Of a stretch of DNA of 64,000 nucleotides, positions 1 through 8,307 are shown piece by piece; position 1 is the first letter of the stretch; each line of letters begins with the position of its first letter. The notes beneath the pieces are model-generated. The model was not told the origin of the DNA, did no database searches, and was given only the letters and a program-made list of their open reading frames with translations. Source of the stretch: Nitrospirota bacterium (GTDB taxonomy: Bacteria > Nitrospirota > Thermodesulfovibrionia > Thermodesulfovibrionales > SM23-35); the NCBI GenBank assembly GCA_014859105.1, contig JACUUX010000004.1, forward strand, positions 1 to 64,000. The letters are read 5' to 3'. The position numbers and the translations under genes were made by a program.

Positions 1-367
1 TAAAACTTCCATCCAGTATTCTCAGTCCGGCTTTTGACGAATCGTTATTGTAACTAATCCATATGATATGTGCTTTTGCATTGGATTTGCCGATTTTAAG
101 ATTTATCGCATCTCCCGCAGGTATAGAAGGCTTTCCCGATATTTTTATACCAATACCATTTTCTGAGAGGTTTCGGGTAATTGCCGGAATATTATCGCCT
201 TTATATGAAAAAGTGAAAGGGATTGTCTTCTGGATACGTTGTTCGAACCTTTTTTCGGTTCCATATTTACCACTGAAAGGATTGCCACAGTAAGGACATG
301 GTCTGAATGTTTCTACAGAAGATGTATATGAATCTTTATTACATGAAGGACATACAATACGTATCAC
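1..367 (-). CDS. Zinc-ribbon + PilZ-like domain protein (C-terminus off the window)
   Basis: The gene reads off the left edge, so its C-terminus is missing. The start is a GTG at 367 preceded by a strong AGGAGGT-type site. The N-terminus has a zinc ribbon (CPSC, then CPYC about 20 residues later). After a basic linker comes a PilZ-like beta domain, with the signature TRNLSENGIGIKI followed by a strand containing PAGDAINLKI. PilZ domains bind c-di-GMP through an upstream RxxxR and a (D/N)xSxxG motif. The second is seen here as NLSENG; the arginine pair (EKRFEQR) is plausible but not exact. It is probably a cytoplasmic c-di-GMP effector or a PilZ relative that has lost binding. The zinc-ribbon plus PilZ order is seen directly; ligand binding is inferred. 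Confidence 0.75.
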   Translation of the reverse strand, partial: MIRIVCPSCNKDSYTSSVETFRPCPYCGNPFSGKYGTEKRFEQRIQKTIPFTFSYKGDNIPAITRNLSENGIGIKISGKPSIPAGDAINLKIGKSNAKAHIIWISYNNDSSKAGLRILDGSF

Positions 368-605
368 AATACCTCCTTTTTATGACCCTGTAATTTATTT
401 ATCAATATTTATTAACCCCTTATATAGTTCGATTTTAAGACTAACACAACATGAAAGTGTTTGGTATCGGAAAACATCTAATTATTACGTAGTAATATGA
501 ATAAATTATCTGTAGTATTATGACAACAGTTATAAGTAATAGTTATAAATTAATTTATTAAGTATTTTCTCTTGAAATTGAAATGTTCTTCCGATAATAT
601 CTAAT

Positions 606-2702
606 ATGCTTGATAATTTTTTTAATCCAAAATCAGTTGCAGTAATTGGCGCTTCGAGGAAACCAGGTAAGGTTGGTTATGACATCCTCAAAAACATAAT
701 TCAGTATGATTATCAGGGAGCTATTTATCCTGTCAATCCGAGTGCATCCGAGATATTAGGTTTAAAAGCATATCCATCAATACTTGATGTACCGGATAAA
801 ATTGACCTTGCATTAATTGTAGTACCTCCAAAGAGTGTTTTAGAAACAATAGAGCAATGCGGTAAAAAAGGAATTGATGTCTCCATAATCATAACTGCAG
901 GGTTCAGAGAGAGCGGGTTAGAAGGTGCCAAACTCGAAAACAATTTAATGAAAAAGGCTAAAGAATCAGGTGTGAGATTTATTGGGCCGAATTGCCTAGG
1001 CCTGATTGATACTCACTCAAGGCTTAATGCATCATTTGCCGCAGGAATGCCTGCTAAGGGAAGTATCGGCTTTTTTTCTCAATCAGGTGCTATATGTCTT
1101 GCTGTACTTGATCGTGCCCTGCCCGAAGGAATCGGGTTTTCTAAGTTCATCAGCATGGGTAATAAAGCAGATATTTCAGATACAGAAATTATGCTGGCTT
1201 TAGCTGAGGATGATAATACGAAGGTGATTTTAGGTTACATTGAAGGAATAAGTGACGGTAGAAAGTTTCTGGAGGTTGCAAGTCAGATTTCAAAGAAGAA
1301 ACCTCTTATAATATTGAAAGCCGGAATAACCAGTTCAGGTGCAAAAGCAGCATCCTCCCATACAGGTGCTCTCGCCGGTCGAGAGGCAGCTTTCGACGCA
1401 GCCTTTAAACAGAGCGGTGTCATCAGGGCGCATACACTGAACGAACTTTTTAATTATGCCCTTGCTTTTGCAAATCAACCTCTGCCCCTCGGACCAAATG
1501 TAGTTATAGTTACCAATTCAGGTGGCCCTGGCATTCTGGCAGCAGATGCATGCGATAAAGCAGGACTTCAGCTCATCCCATTACATAAAGAAATAGTAGA
1601 TGAACTAAGAACTTTTCTTTCGCCTGTAGCGTCATTTTATAATCCAATTGACATCCTCGGTGATTCGGGTTCAGACCGTTACGAAAAGGCACTTAAAGCG
1701 GTATTAAAAGATGAGAGGATAAATGCCCTGATAGTTCTTTTAACACCGACAGCTGTTGTGGATGTAGATGTGACCGCCATGGCAATTGTGAATATCTCTA
1801 ACATTATTGACAGGCCGGTTCTCACATCTTTTATGGGGAAAAAAACTGTTGAATCCGGTATAAAGAAACTAATGCAATATAATGTTCCCAATTACAGTTA
1901 TCCGGAAGAAGCGGTATCAGCCTTATATGCAATGTATCTTTACAATGTCTGGATAAAGAGACAGGAGAAAACATATCTTGAATTAGAAGGGTTAAAAGAA
2001 AAAGCTGAAGAAATTTTCAGTAAAGTCAAAGAAGAGAGGCGTGAAAGATTAACAGAAACAGAAGTACATGAAGTTCTGCATGCATATGGATTTTCACTCC
2101 CCAAGAGTTTGTTTGCAAGGACTTCAGAGGAGGCGGTCACAGCTGCAAAGAAGATAGGGTATCCTGTGGTAATGAAAATCTTTTCGCCCCAGATTATACA
2201 CAAAAGTGACATCGGTGGCGTCAGAATTAATCTTAACAATAAGAAAGATGTAGAAAATGCCTTTTTCGATATAACTACACATATACGGAATATTATGCCT
2301 GCAGCACATATATACGGTGTAATGATTCAGGAGATGATACGCGACGGTAAAGAGATAATTATGGGTATAACCAGGGATACTCAATTCGGTCACATGATCA
2401 TGTTTGGCCTCGGAGGGATTTATGTGGAAGTCATGAAAGATATTTCTTTCAGAATTGTCCCATTAAGCAGGGAGGATGTTCATGAAATGATACGTGAGAC
2501 AAAGACATTCCCGCTTTTACGGGGAGTGCGAGGCGAAGCCGAAGCTGATATCGAAGCTATAGAAGAATCTTTATTAATCTTATCGCAGATGGCTGAAGAT
2601 TTTCCCCAAATCCTGGAAGCTGATATAAATCCGCTTTTAGTTAAGAAAAGAGGGGAAGGTGTTGTGGCCATTGATGCGAGATTTACTGTTGGAGGTGAAT
2701 AA
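606..2702 (+). CDS. Acyl/acetyl-CoA synthetase, ADP-forming (fused alpha-beta)
   Basis: This 698-residue protein converts acetyl- or acyl-CoA + ADP + Pi to acid + CoA + ATP, or the reverse, in the cytoplasm. A CoA-binding Rossmann domain fills the first 130 residues (VIGAS at 13-17, FIGPNCLG at 125-132). Two succinyl-CoA-ligase-like domains follow, with the phosphohistidine loop SHTGALAG at 251-258 (His252). An ATP-grasp domain covers about 470-690. Alpha and beta parts are fused in one chain, as in many archaeal-type bacterial ACD enzymes and in Pat-type proteins, but no acetyltransferase domain is attached. The acyl specificity cannot be read from sequence. The next gene starts 1 base after the stop, so the two are co-transcribed. 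No good Shine-Dalgarno precedes the ATG. Confidence 0.93.
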   Translation: MLDNFFNPKSVAVIGASRKPGKVGYDILKNIIQYDYQGAIYPVNPSASEILGLKAYPSILDVPDKIDLALIVVPPKSVLETIEQCGKKGIDVSIIITAGFRESGLEGAKLENNLMKKAKESGVRFIGPNCLGLIDTHSRLNASFAAGMPAKGSIGFFSQSGAICLAVLDRALPEGIGFSKFISMGNKADISDTEIMLALAEDDNTKVILGYIEGISDGRKFLEVASQISKKKPLIILKAGITSSGAKAASSHTGALAGREAAFDAAFKQSGVIRAHTLNELFNYALAFANQPLPLGPNVVIVTNSGGPGILAADACDKAGLQLIPLHKEIVDELRTFLSPVASFYNPIDILGDSGSDRYEKALKAVLKDERINALIVLLTPTAVVDVDVTAMAIVNISNIIDRPVLTSFMGKKTVESGIKKLMQYNVPNYSYPEEAVSALYAMYLYNVWIKRQEKTYLELEGLKEKAEEIFSKVKEERRERLTETEVHEVLHAYGFSLPKSLFARTSEEAVTAAKKIGYPVVMKIFSPQIIHKSDIGGVRINLNNKKDVENAFFDITTHIRNIMPAAHIYGVMIQEMIRDGKEIIMGITRDTQFGHMIMFGLGGIYVEVMKDISFRIVPLSREDVHEMIRETKTFPLLRGVRGEAEADIEAIEESLLILSQMAEDFPQILEADINPLLVKKRGEGVVAIDARFTVGGE

Positions 2703-2703
2703 A

Positions 2704-3777
2704 ATGGTTCCTTTATATATCGGTTCTACGGGAGGTTATACAGGAAAGAGTTTAGTATCCATGGGTATTGGCTATAAATTAAAGAAGGATGGATTCATAA
2801 TAAGTTACATGAAACCTGTTGGGATATTACCCATAAAGGTAAATAATATACTCACGGATAATGATGCCTGGCGCATATATAGATCGCTTGAGTTAAACGA
2901 TCCTCTGTCAGAGATATGTCCTGTGGTCTTGACACAGGAGCTCGCCTTAAAAAGTTACTTAAAAGACGTTAAAGGCTTATTGACGAAGGTCGTTAAATCA
3001 TTCAATCTATTGTCTAAGGATAAAGATATTATGTTAATAGGCGGATACGGCAGTATATATACAGGAAGTTTCCTTGGTCTTCAGGGAATAAGAGTCATAA
3101 AACGTCTACAAGCAAAAGCAGTTATTGTTGTTAAATACGAGGGAGAGTATATCATTGATTATATCCTTCAGGCAAGGAAGGATCTCGGTGATAGATTCAT
3201 TGGGGTTATCTTAAACAGGGTGACAGAAGAGTATAAACAAAGTGCTGAAGAATATGCTGTGCCTTTTCTGAAAAGAAAGGGGGTCGCTGTAATCGGTGTA
3301 GTACCTCATGATTCAATAGTAGGGTCAATTACTGTTGAAGAATTGAACGAGATGCTCGGTGGCAAGGTTTTATGTTGCCATCACCGGCTCGGTAATCTTG
3401 TAGAGCATTTCTTAATCGGGGCCATGCAGGTGGATAAAGCGACCGAATATTTCAAAAGGACCAGGAACAATGCAGTTATAGTAGGTGGAGACAGATCTGA
3501 TATCCAATTATCTGCAATAGAGTCAGGCTCTATATGCCTCATACTCACCGGAGAACTTTATCCCGGCGAGATCATTATATCAAGATCTGAGCAGAAAGAC
3601 ATACCTATTATTGTAGTCAGGGAAGATACTTATACTATCGCAAAAAAGTTGGAAAAACTGTCTATAAGATTACGACTGAGAGATAAGGCTAAAGTAGCTC
3701 GGGGAATGGATCTGGTTATGCAAAATGTAGACTTCCGGTTACTTTATGAAAAGCTGGGGATAAAAATCGGACAATAG
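2704..3777 (+). CDS. Phosphotransacetylase N-terminal-type protein (BioD-like P-loop + DRTGG domain)
   Basis: The 357-residue protein opens with a BioD/CobQ-like P-loop (GSTGGYTGKS at 7-16) and has a DRTGG-type domain at about 215-320. This is the regulatory half of long phosphotransacetylases, but the catalytic PTA_PTB domain is absent. The ATG at 2704 lies one base after the acyl-CoA synthetase stop. An in-frame start further upstream, inside that gene, is less likely because the P-loop should be N-terminal. It has no demonstrated enzymatic role in this form. Being in an operon with an ADP-forming synthetase suggests that it senses nucleotides or metabolites and tunes acetate/acyl-CoA metabolism; that role is inferred. 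Confidence 0.85.
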   Translation: MVPLYIGSTGGYTGKSLVSMGIGYKLKKDGFIISYMKPVGILPIKVNNILTDNDAWRIYRSLELNDPLSEICPVVLTQELALKSYLKDVKGLLTKVVKSFNLLSKDKDIMLIGGYGSIYTGSFLGLQGIRVIKRLQAKAVIVVKYEGEYIIDYILQARKDLGDRFIGVILNRVTEEYKQSAEEYAVPFLKRKGVAVIGVVPHDSIVGSITVEELNEMLGGKVLCCHHRLGNLVEHFLIGAMQVDKATEYFKRTRNNAVIVGGDRSDIQLSAIESGSICLILTGELYPGEIIISRSEQKDIPIIVVREDTYTIAKKLEKLSIRLRLRDKAKVARGMDLVMQNVDFRLLYEKLGIKIGQ

Positions 3778-3809
3778 CCTCCTATAAATTTGTTTTACTT
3801 TTATTCCAC

Positions 3810-4136
3810 TCATACCATCTGTTTCGATTGACACGGAACAGCATATCTGCTGTCTGTATCTCTCTCCAATACTAAAATATTACCTTTGTCAAATGTACCA
3901 TTTGTCTTAAGGCGACTGCGATAATTGAAGTTAAGCATCCCTGTTCCTCGTAAAATTATCCAGGGGCTAAGGTATCCGAATGCACGGAAGAGCCGACCCA
4001 ATATAAACTTTTGCGAATAGAATTTAGTAAGAACCCAATCATGGCCATTCTTGAGCATCTCAGGACTCATATTCCTGGGCTCAAAAACATGGCATATGGT
4101 AAGGAGTATTTGATTCATTGTCAAATTCCCCATCAA
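3810..4136 (-). pseudogene. Remnant: C-terminus of a radical-SAM protein of the DUF4070 type
   Basis: An open frame of about 108 codons reads (N to C) FEPRNMSPEML, then DWVLTKFYSQKFILGRLF, then FGYLSPWIILRG. This strongly resembles the C-terminal DUF4070 part of B12-binding radical-SAM proteins, where a 'PKNMTPEEL...FYS' segment is conserved. No radical-SAM CxxxCxxC core or cobalamin domain lies upstream on the same strand; the preceding bases are unrelated and end at the truncated transposase. I read it as the surviving 3' end of a gene whose 5' part was deleted. The family match is from memory and the remnant is short, so confidence is moderate. Confidence 0.5.
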
Positions 4137-4262
4137 GTCAATTTACCATATATTAAACTCCATAAAATAGCAAACAAAACCAGATATAAACCACTAAGGG
4201 TATGTCCCCACTTTATTGATTTTCCCCTTGACATAGCCATGCCTTTTGATATATAACTCTGC

Positions 4263-4688
4263 ATGGATATTTCATTGAAGCTTTCAGATTATTTCTGTCC
4301 TAATGAAGCCTGTGATGATCACGGAAAAAGGGGGCTTGGAAATATTATCGTATATCACAAGTACGGAAAGGACAGGAGAAAGCTTCTCAAGTGCAAGACC
4401 TGTAATTTCAGATTCTCAGAAAGGCGCAGTACTTTATTTTTCGGACTCCATACAAAAGAATCCAAGATAAAAGAGGTTATACTCAATCTTCTGGAAGGTA
4501 TGAGCTTCAGGGAGGCTGCAATTGCATCGGGTCTTGATAAAGATACCGTCCAGAGGATCTGGAAGAGATTTCTGCTTTATTGCGAAGATACAATGAGCAA
4601 TCTCTTAGAAGAATTCAATATTAAACTCGAAGACCTAATAATCCTTTTGCATAGAAGAATTCAAAAGAGGGTGAAAAGAAATGGGTAG
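4263..4688 (+). CDS. Truncated IS1-like transposase DNA-binding module (zinc ribbon + HTH)
   Basis: The 141 residues begin with a zinc-ribbon pattern (CPNEAC, then CKTC) and a following FSERR stretch. A helix-turn-helix comes next, including MSFREAAIASGLDKDTVQRIW. This matches the N-terminal DNA-binding half of transposases that normally run past 300 residues, but the DDE catalytic domain is missing. The frame ends with a short basic tail. Its last 8 bases overlap the start of the inositol-phosphate synthase, whose ribosome-binding site (AAGAGGGTGAAAAGAA) lies inside this gene. It could be a dead fragment or a domesticated regulator. No terminal inverted repeats were seen. The start is poorly supported because there is no clear Shine-Dalgarno. 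Confidence 0.65.
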   Translation: MDISLKLSDYFCPNEACDDHGKRGLGNIIVYHKYGKDRRKLLKCKTCNFRFSERRSTLFFGLHTKESKIKEVILNLLEGMSFREAAIASGLDKDTVQRIWKRFLLYCEDTMSNLLEEFNIKLEDLIILLHRRIQKRVKRNG

Positions 4689-5784
4689 AATTAGAGTTGC
4701 AATAGCCGGTGTTGGTAATTGTGCAAGTTCGCTGATTCAAGGAGTCGAGTATTATAAAAGACTGGGGTATGACCATCCGGATTCCTCTTTAGGGCTGATG
4801 CATTATGATCTCGGTGGATATGTCCCGGCTGATATAGAGTTTGTAGCTGCATTCGATATAGACAGGCGTAAAGTAGATAAGCCCTTGAAAGAAGCAATTT
4901 TTGCCAAACCAAATTGTACAAAGATAATATATAAAGACCTCCATGATTTTCCTGTTACTGTCATGATGGGGAATGTACTTGACGGTGTATCCAAACACAT
5001 GCGGGATTACCCCGAAGATCGCAGCTTTCTTGTCGCCCGGAAAAAAACATGTAATGTCGAAAAAGTTTTAAAAGAAAGCGGTGCGGATATACTTTTGAAC
5101 TACCTTCCAGTAGGCTCTGAAAAGGCAACCGCTTTTTATGCAGAAGCATGTCTTAAAAGGGGGGTAAGTCTAATCAACTGTGTGCCGGTATTTATAGCAT
5201 CGGACAAAAATTGGGCAGCACGTTTTCAGGAAAAGAATATACCTATAATAGGCGATGATATTAAAAGCCAGATAGGCGCAACAATAGTACACAGAGCTTT
5301 AACAAAACTATTCCAGGACAGAGGTGTTAAGATAGACAATACTTATCAGCTGAATGTAGGCGGAAACACAGATTTCTTAAACATGTTAAATCGTAACAGA
5401 GTTGTCTCTAAAAAGATATCAAAGACTGAGGCGGTTCAATCTCAATTAAATAATCCGTTACAGGCAGATAATATCCACATAGGTCCCTCTGACTATGTGC
5501 CATGGCTTATGGACAATAAGATTTGCTTTTTAAGAATTGAGGGTAGGGTGTTCGGGAACATACCTATTAATCTCGAGATCAGGCTTTCAGTTGAGGATTC
5601 TCCAAACAGTGCTGGTGTGGTTATAGATTCAATAAGGTGCTGTAAGATTGCACGGGATAGAGGAGTAGGGGGGGTTCTTGTTTCACCATCAGCATATTTT
5701 ATGAAACACCCCTTAATTCAATTCTCTGATGAAGATGCAGGGGATATGGTAGAAGAGTTTATAAAAGGGAAAAAAGAAAGGTAA
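4681..5784 (+). CDS. Inositol-3-phosphate synthase (INO1 family)
   Basis: The 367-residue protein is expected to convert glucose 6-phosphate to myo-inositol 3-phosphate (1L-numbering) using NAD. The Rossmann fold starts at residue 6 (IAGVGNCASSLIQG). Internal motifs typical of the family include NYLPVGSEKA, the GDDIKSQIGATI segment with its catalytic lysine, and NVGGNTDFLN. The length fits the short bacterial/archaeal form (about 360-380), not the eukaryotic one of over 500. The start overlaps the upstream truncated transposase by 8 bases. The next gene, a CDP-alcohol phosphotransferase, follows with no gap. That pairing points to synthesis of an inositol-phosphate phospholipid rather than an osmolyte only. 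Confidence 0.93.
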   Translation: MGRIRVAIAGVGNCASSLIQGVEYYKRLGYDHPDSSLGLMHYDLGGYVPADIEFVAAFDIDRRKVDKPLKEAIFAKPNCTKIIYKDLHDFPVTVMMGNVLDGVSKHMRDYPEDRSFLVARKKTCNVEKVLKESGADILLNYLPVGSEKATAFYAEACLKRGVSLINCVPVFIASDKNWAARFQEKNIPIIGDDIKSQIGATIVHRALTKLFQDRGVKIDNTYQLNVGGNTDFLNMLNRNRVVSKKISKTEAVQSQLNNPLQADNIHIGPSDYVPWLMDNKICFLRIEGRVFGNIPINLEIRLSVEDSPNSAGVVIDSIRCCKIARDRGVGGVLVSPSAYFMKHPLIQFSDEDAGDMVEEFIKGKKER

Positions 5785-6354
5785 ATGATAAGTGCCAAGC
5801 TTGGCCATTTTCTTGATAAACCCCTCGGTCCGCTCACAAAACGATTCCCTTTAAGTCCAAATTTCTTAACAATAATCGGCTTTCTTATCACACTCTTTGC
5901 AGCTATTGTTATCCCCCACAATATAAGGCTTGGCGGCGTATTGATATTGATAGGAGGAATGTTTGATATGCTCGACGGCATTGTTGCGAGAACAAGAGGA
6001 GCAACATCAAGATTCGGTGCATTTCTCGACTCTGTTCTTGACAGGTATTCTGACGCCTTTTTATTCCTTGCGATCGCATGGTATCTGGCTGCAAACGGTC
6101 ACCATACCGGGGCTCTCCTCAGCCTGGGGACACTTGTTGGTGCATTTCTCATCAGTTATGCAAGGGCAAGGGCTGAAGGACTCGGAGAATCATGTCATGT
6201 AGGAATTATGGAAAGGCCTGAAAGGATTGTTCTCTTGATTTTCGCAACCCTTACAGGATGGATCGTCCCCGTTTTATGGATTATGTTGATTTTAACCCAT
6301 ATTACCGTGTTCCAGAGAATCAACCACGTACGGAAGATAATGAGCAAAAAATAG
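5785..6354 (+). CDS. CDP-alcohol phosphatidyltransferase, inositol-phosphate type
   Basis: The 189-residue membrane enzyme carries the full CDP-alcohol phosphotransferase signature: D61-x2-D64-G65-x2-A68-R69, G78, D82 and D86. It has roughly five to six hydrophobic helices. It starts directly after the stop of the inositol-phosphate synthase (TAA then ATG), so the two are translationally coupled. The family joins CDP-diacylglycerol (or an archaeal analogue) to an alcohol. With the upstream neighbour, the likely acceptor is inositol phosphate, giving phosphatidylinositol phosphate. Phosphatidylglycerol-phosphate synthase is the main alternative. Substrate choice is inferred from the operon. 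Confidence 0.88.
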   Translation: MISAKLGHFLDKPLGPLTKRFPLSPNFLTIIGFLITLFAAIVIPHNIRLGGVLILIGGMFDMLDGIVARTRGATSRFGAFLDSVLDRYSDAFLFLAIAWYLAANGHHTGALLSLGTLVGAFLISYARARAEGLGESCHVGIMERPERIVLLIFATLTGWIVPVLWIMLILTHITVFQRINHVRKIMSKK

Positions 6355-6359
6355 AATTA

Positions 6360-6578
6360 TTACCTTAATGATTCAGTTTTTGGATTTAAGTTACAGACGT
6401 GCTCAAAATAATTACATTTTTTTATAGGGGAGAGATAAATATCTCGTTTAACACATATGCCCGCCTCTCCCCTTGCAGAACTGTATGCAGAGCTTAAAGC
6501 ATTAAGCCCTGGGAGCTCTCTTTCAAGCCATGCCGGATCATTATTGAAATGTTTACATTCTCTGCATGTGATATCCAT
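6360..6578 (-). CDS. Small four-cysteine protein
   Basis: The 72-residue protein has a CRECKHF motif at the N-terminus and two further cysteines (GICVKR and KKCNYF), suitable for one zinc or iron site. It starts 9 bases after the stop of the upstream transporter gene and has an AGGAT ribosome-binding site, so it probably shares that transcript. I do not recognise a characterised family. The pattern suggests a small metal-binding protein of unknown job. Its 3' end converges on the CDP-alcohol transferase gene with a 5-base gap. Confidence 0.7.
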   Translation of the reverse strand: MDITCRECKHFNNDPAWLERELPGLNALSSAYSSARGEAGICVKRDIYLSPIKKCNYFEHVCNLNPKTESLR

Positions 6579-6587
6579 AATATCCTG

Positions 6588-7952
6588 TCAGAATCCGGTA
6601 GCAGTCTTATTTATCCAGAAACTACCTAGGACTAAAACGGATAGTATAAAACCTAAAACAACATTCACAAAAACACCGCTTGTAAATGCCCAGAATGGTT
6701 TTTTACCCGCAGCAGCTAATTCACGAAATCTGGTCGTAAGACCTATACTTAAAAAACAGAAGATAAAAGCCCACGACCTAAGACTTTTTATGGGGCTGAT
6801 AAGTTCTGGCTTAACAATTTTTTCATATTCTGTCATGGAATATCCGGATGCAATAACCGTGATAATAATTGAGGCAACAAGAAAGCCCAGAACGAACTTG
6901 GGAAATCTCCACCATATTTCAGCTATCTCCGGCCTGCCACCAGATTCTTCTTTTTCCCATTTTAAACAGGCAATAAGTGCAAACATAAACGACCAGATAC
7001 CAAGCCATATATCTCTTCCTATAACCTTCATCAAAGTAAATGCTCTAATAGCTGGTTCTTCATTGCCAACCATATTGCCATAGGCGACAGCGGCAGCAAA
7101 ACCGGCTGCATCAGCGAATTCTGATGATCCTACCCATGCTCCTACAGGAGCTGGATGTAAATTTAATAATTTTGAGGAATACGGAATAAAAAATATCATT
7201 ATAATAGCCCATACAGTTACAAGAGCTATGGCAACTGATACATGTTCTTTTTTTGCCTTTACTGCACCACCAACAGCTATTGCTGCAGAGACTCCGCAGA
7301 TCGCACCACCGACTCCAAGGACTGCTCCGAATCTCTTGTCCAGTCCGAATATTTTTGTCGCAGCAAAATATATAGTAAGACAGGTTACGACAGAAATAAT
7401 TGTCGCCTGTAAAAAAGCAACAGGCCCTGCCCATATTATGAGTGTGAATGGTAGTGTAGCACCAAGCAAAACTATTCCTGTTTTAATGTAGTACTCAACC
7501 CTGAATCCTGAATCCATCCATTTGGGCAATTTAACTATATTTGAAATGAGAAGACCTAGTAATAGTGCAACGAGCGGCGCCTCAAATCCGTAAGTATTAA
7601 GAGGTTTATATGCTCCGATTATAAATGTAATTATTGAAAGTATATATAAGAAAATAAAAGACGGGAGATATTCAGACTGTTTGAAGCCGAGAATCTTAGT
7701 GCTTATGCTGAAGATTATTATCCATACAGCGAACTGGAGCCCGTACCAGCCAATTTGAGATGAAAAATGATTGATAAGTTTTCCGGGTTCTGTCCATGTG
7801 GGTGGAAAAACACTCAGGTATCTGAGGAATGGAATCCCGCTATAAAAGAAAGCTATTGCGGCAAAAACTATCCCCAGTCCAAGGTATATAGCCCACCAGT
7901 CCTCTTTTAAGTAAAGTTCTTTCCAACCCATGGGCTTTTTCGCCTCTTCCAT
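6588..7952 (-). CDS. YeiH/UPF0324-family putative sulfate/sulfonate exporter
   Basis: The 454-residue integral membrane protein has about 10-12 hydrophobic segments. Its family signatures are GIVLLGATLPF, GVGGAICGVSAAIA and the downstream FADAAGFAAAVAYGN stretch. UPF0324/YeiH proteins are annotated as sulfate or sulfonate exporters, largely by association. The start is the ATG at 7952, with GGAGAA at a good distance. A frame extending 22 codons upstream lacks a ribosome-binding site and adds an unlikely polar leader. It is longer than E. coli YeiH (about 350) because of an extra N-terminal membrane portion. Anion specificity is not visible in the sequence. In a sulfur-metabolising anaerobe, sulfate, sulfite or taurine products are plausible substrates. 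Confidence 0.85.
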   Translation of the reverse strand: MEEAKKPMGWKELYLKEDWWAIYLGLGIVFAAIAFFYSGIPFLRYLSVFPPTWTEPGKLINHFSSQIGWYGLQFAVWIIIFSISTKILGFKQSEYLPSFIFLYILSIITFIIGAYKPLNTYGFEAPLVALLLGLLISNIVKLPKWMDSGFRVEYYIKTGIVLLGATLPFTLIIWAGPVAFLQATIISVVTCLTIYFAATKIFGLDKRFGAVLGVGGAICGVSAAIAVGGAVKAKKEHVSVAIALVTVWAIIMIFFIPYSSKLLNLHPAPVGAWVGSSEFADAAGFAAAVAYGNMVGNEEPAIRAFTLMKVIGRDIWLGIWSFMFALIACLKWEKEESGGRPEIAEIWWRFPKFVLGFLVASIIITVIASGYSMTEYEKIVKPELISPIKSLRSWAFIFCFLSIGLTTRFRELAAAGKKPFWAFTSGVFVNVVLGFILSVLVLGSFWINKTATGF

Positions 7953-8156
7953 GTTATTCTCCTTTCTAACAGGGTTCTTATTTGAAAATAGGTTATCTCT
8001 GTTATTACTAAAAGTCAATATGATTTATTAAGGAAACATTCTTAATCCGAATAATGCAATTGATGTCAGACATATACTCTGTCTTTTCATTTATAAATGC
8101 ATTTTTTTTGAGTTTTAAAAGGACTTTTAAAAGGCAGGATTGTAGGGTTACAATTT

Positions 8157-8231
8157 TGGAGCGGGCGACGGGATTTGAACCCGCGACTTTCAGCTTGGGA
8201 AGCTAACACTCTACCGCTGAGTTACGCCCGC
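8157..8231 (-). tRNA. tRNA-Gly (anticodon CCC), CCA encoded
   Basis: Read on the minus strand, the gene begins GCGGGCG, which pairs with CGCCCGC near its end. It has a normal D arm (AACTCAGCGGTAGAGT), an anticodon loop TTCCCAA giving anticodon CCC, and a T arm with GGTTCAAATCC. The discriminator base is T and the 3' CCA is encoded. Base pairing in the acceptor, anticodon and T stems is complete. Confidence 0.95.
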
Positions 8232-8307
8232 ACTGTATAACTAATTATATAAATCAGTACAGGATGAAAAGTCAAGGAATGCGGTTATTTATGTAATAAT
8301 ACTAACT

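Noticed and set aside
2513-2545. GC-richer stretch in the acyl-CoA synthetase coding PLLRGVRGEAEAD, considered as an inserted palindromic repeat
   Set aside because: A LLRGVRG-type motif is native to ADP-forming synthetases at this position and the DNA lacks a strong palindrome.
4011-4256. Plus-strand open frame of 81 codons before the truncated transposase
   Set aside because: It overlaps the DUF4070-type remnant on the other strand, and its translation resembles nothing. The minus-strand reading is the better explanation.
6457-7083. Long plus-strand open frame (about 208 codons) opposite the YeiH-type transporter
   Set aside because: It is antisense to a conserved membrane protein, has a low-complexity composition typical of shadow frames and lacks a ribosome-binding site.
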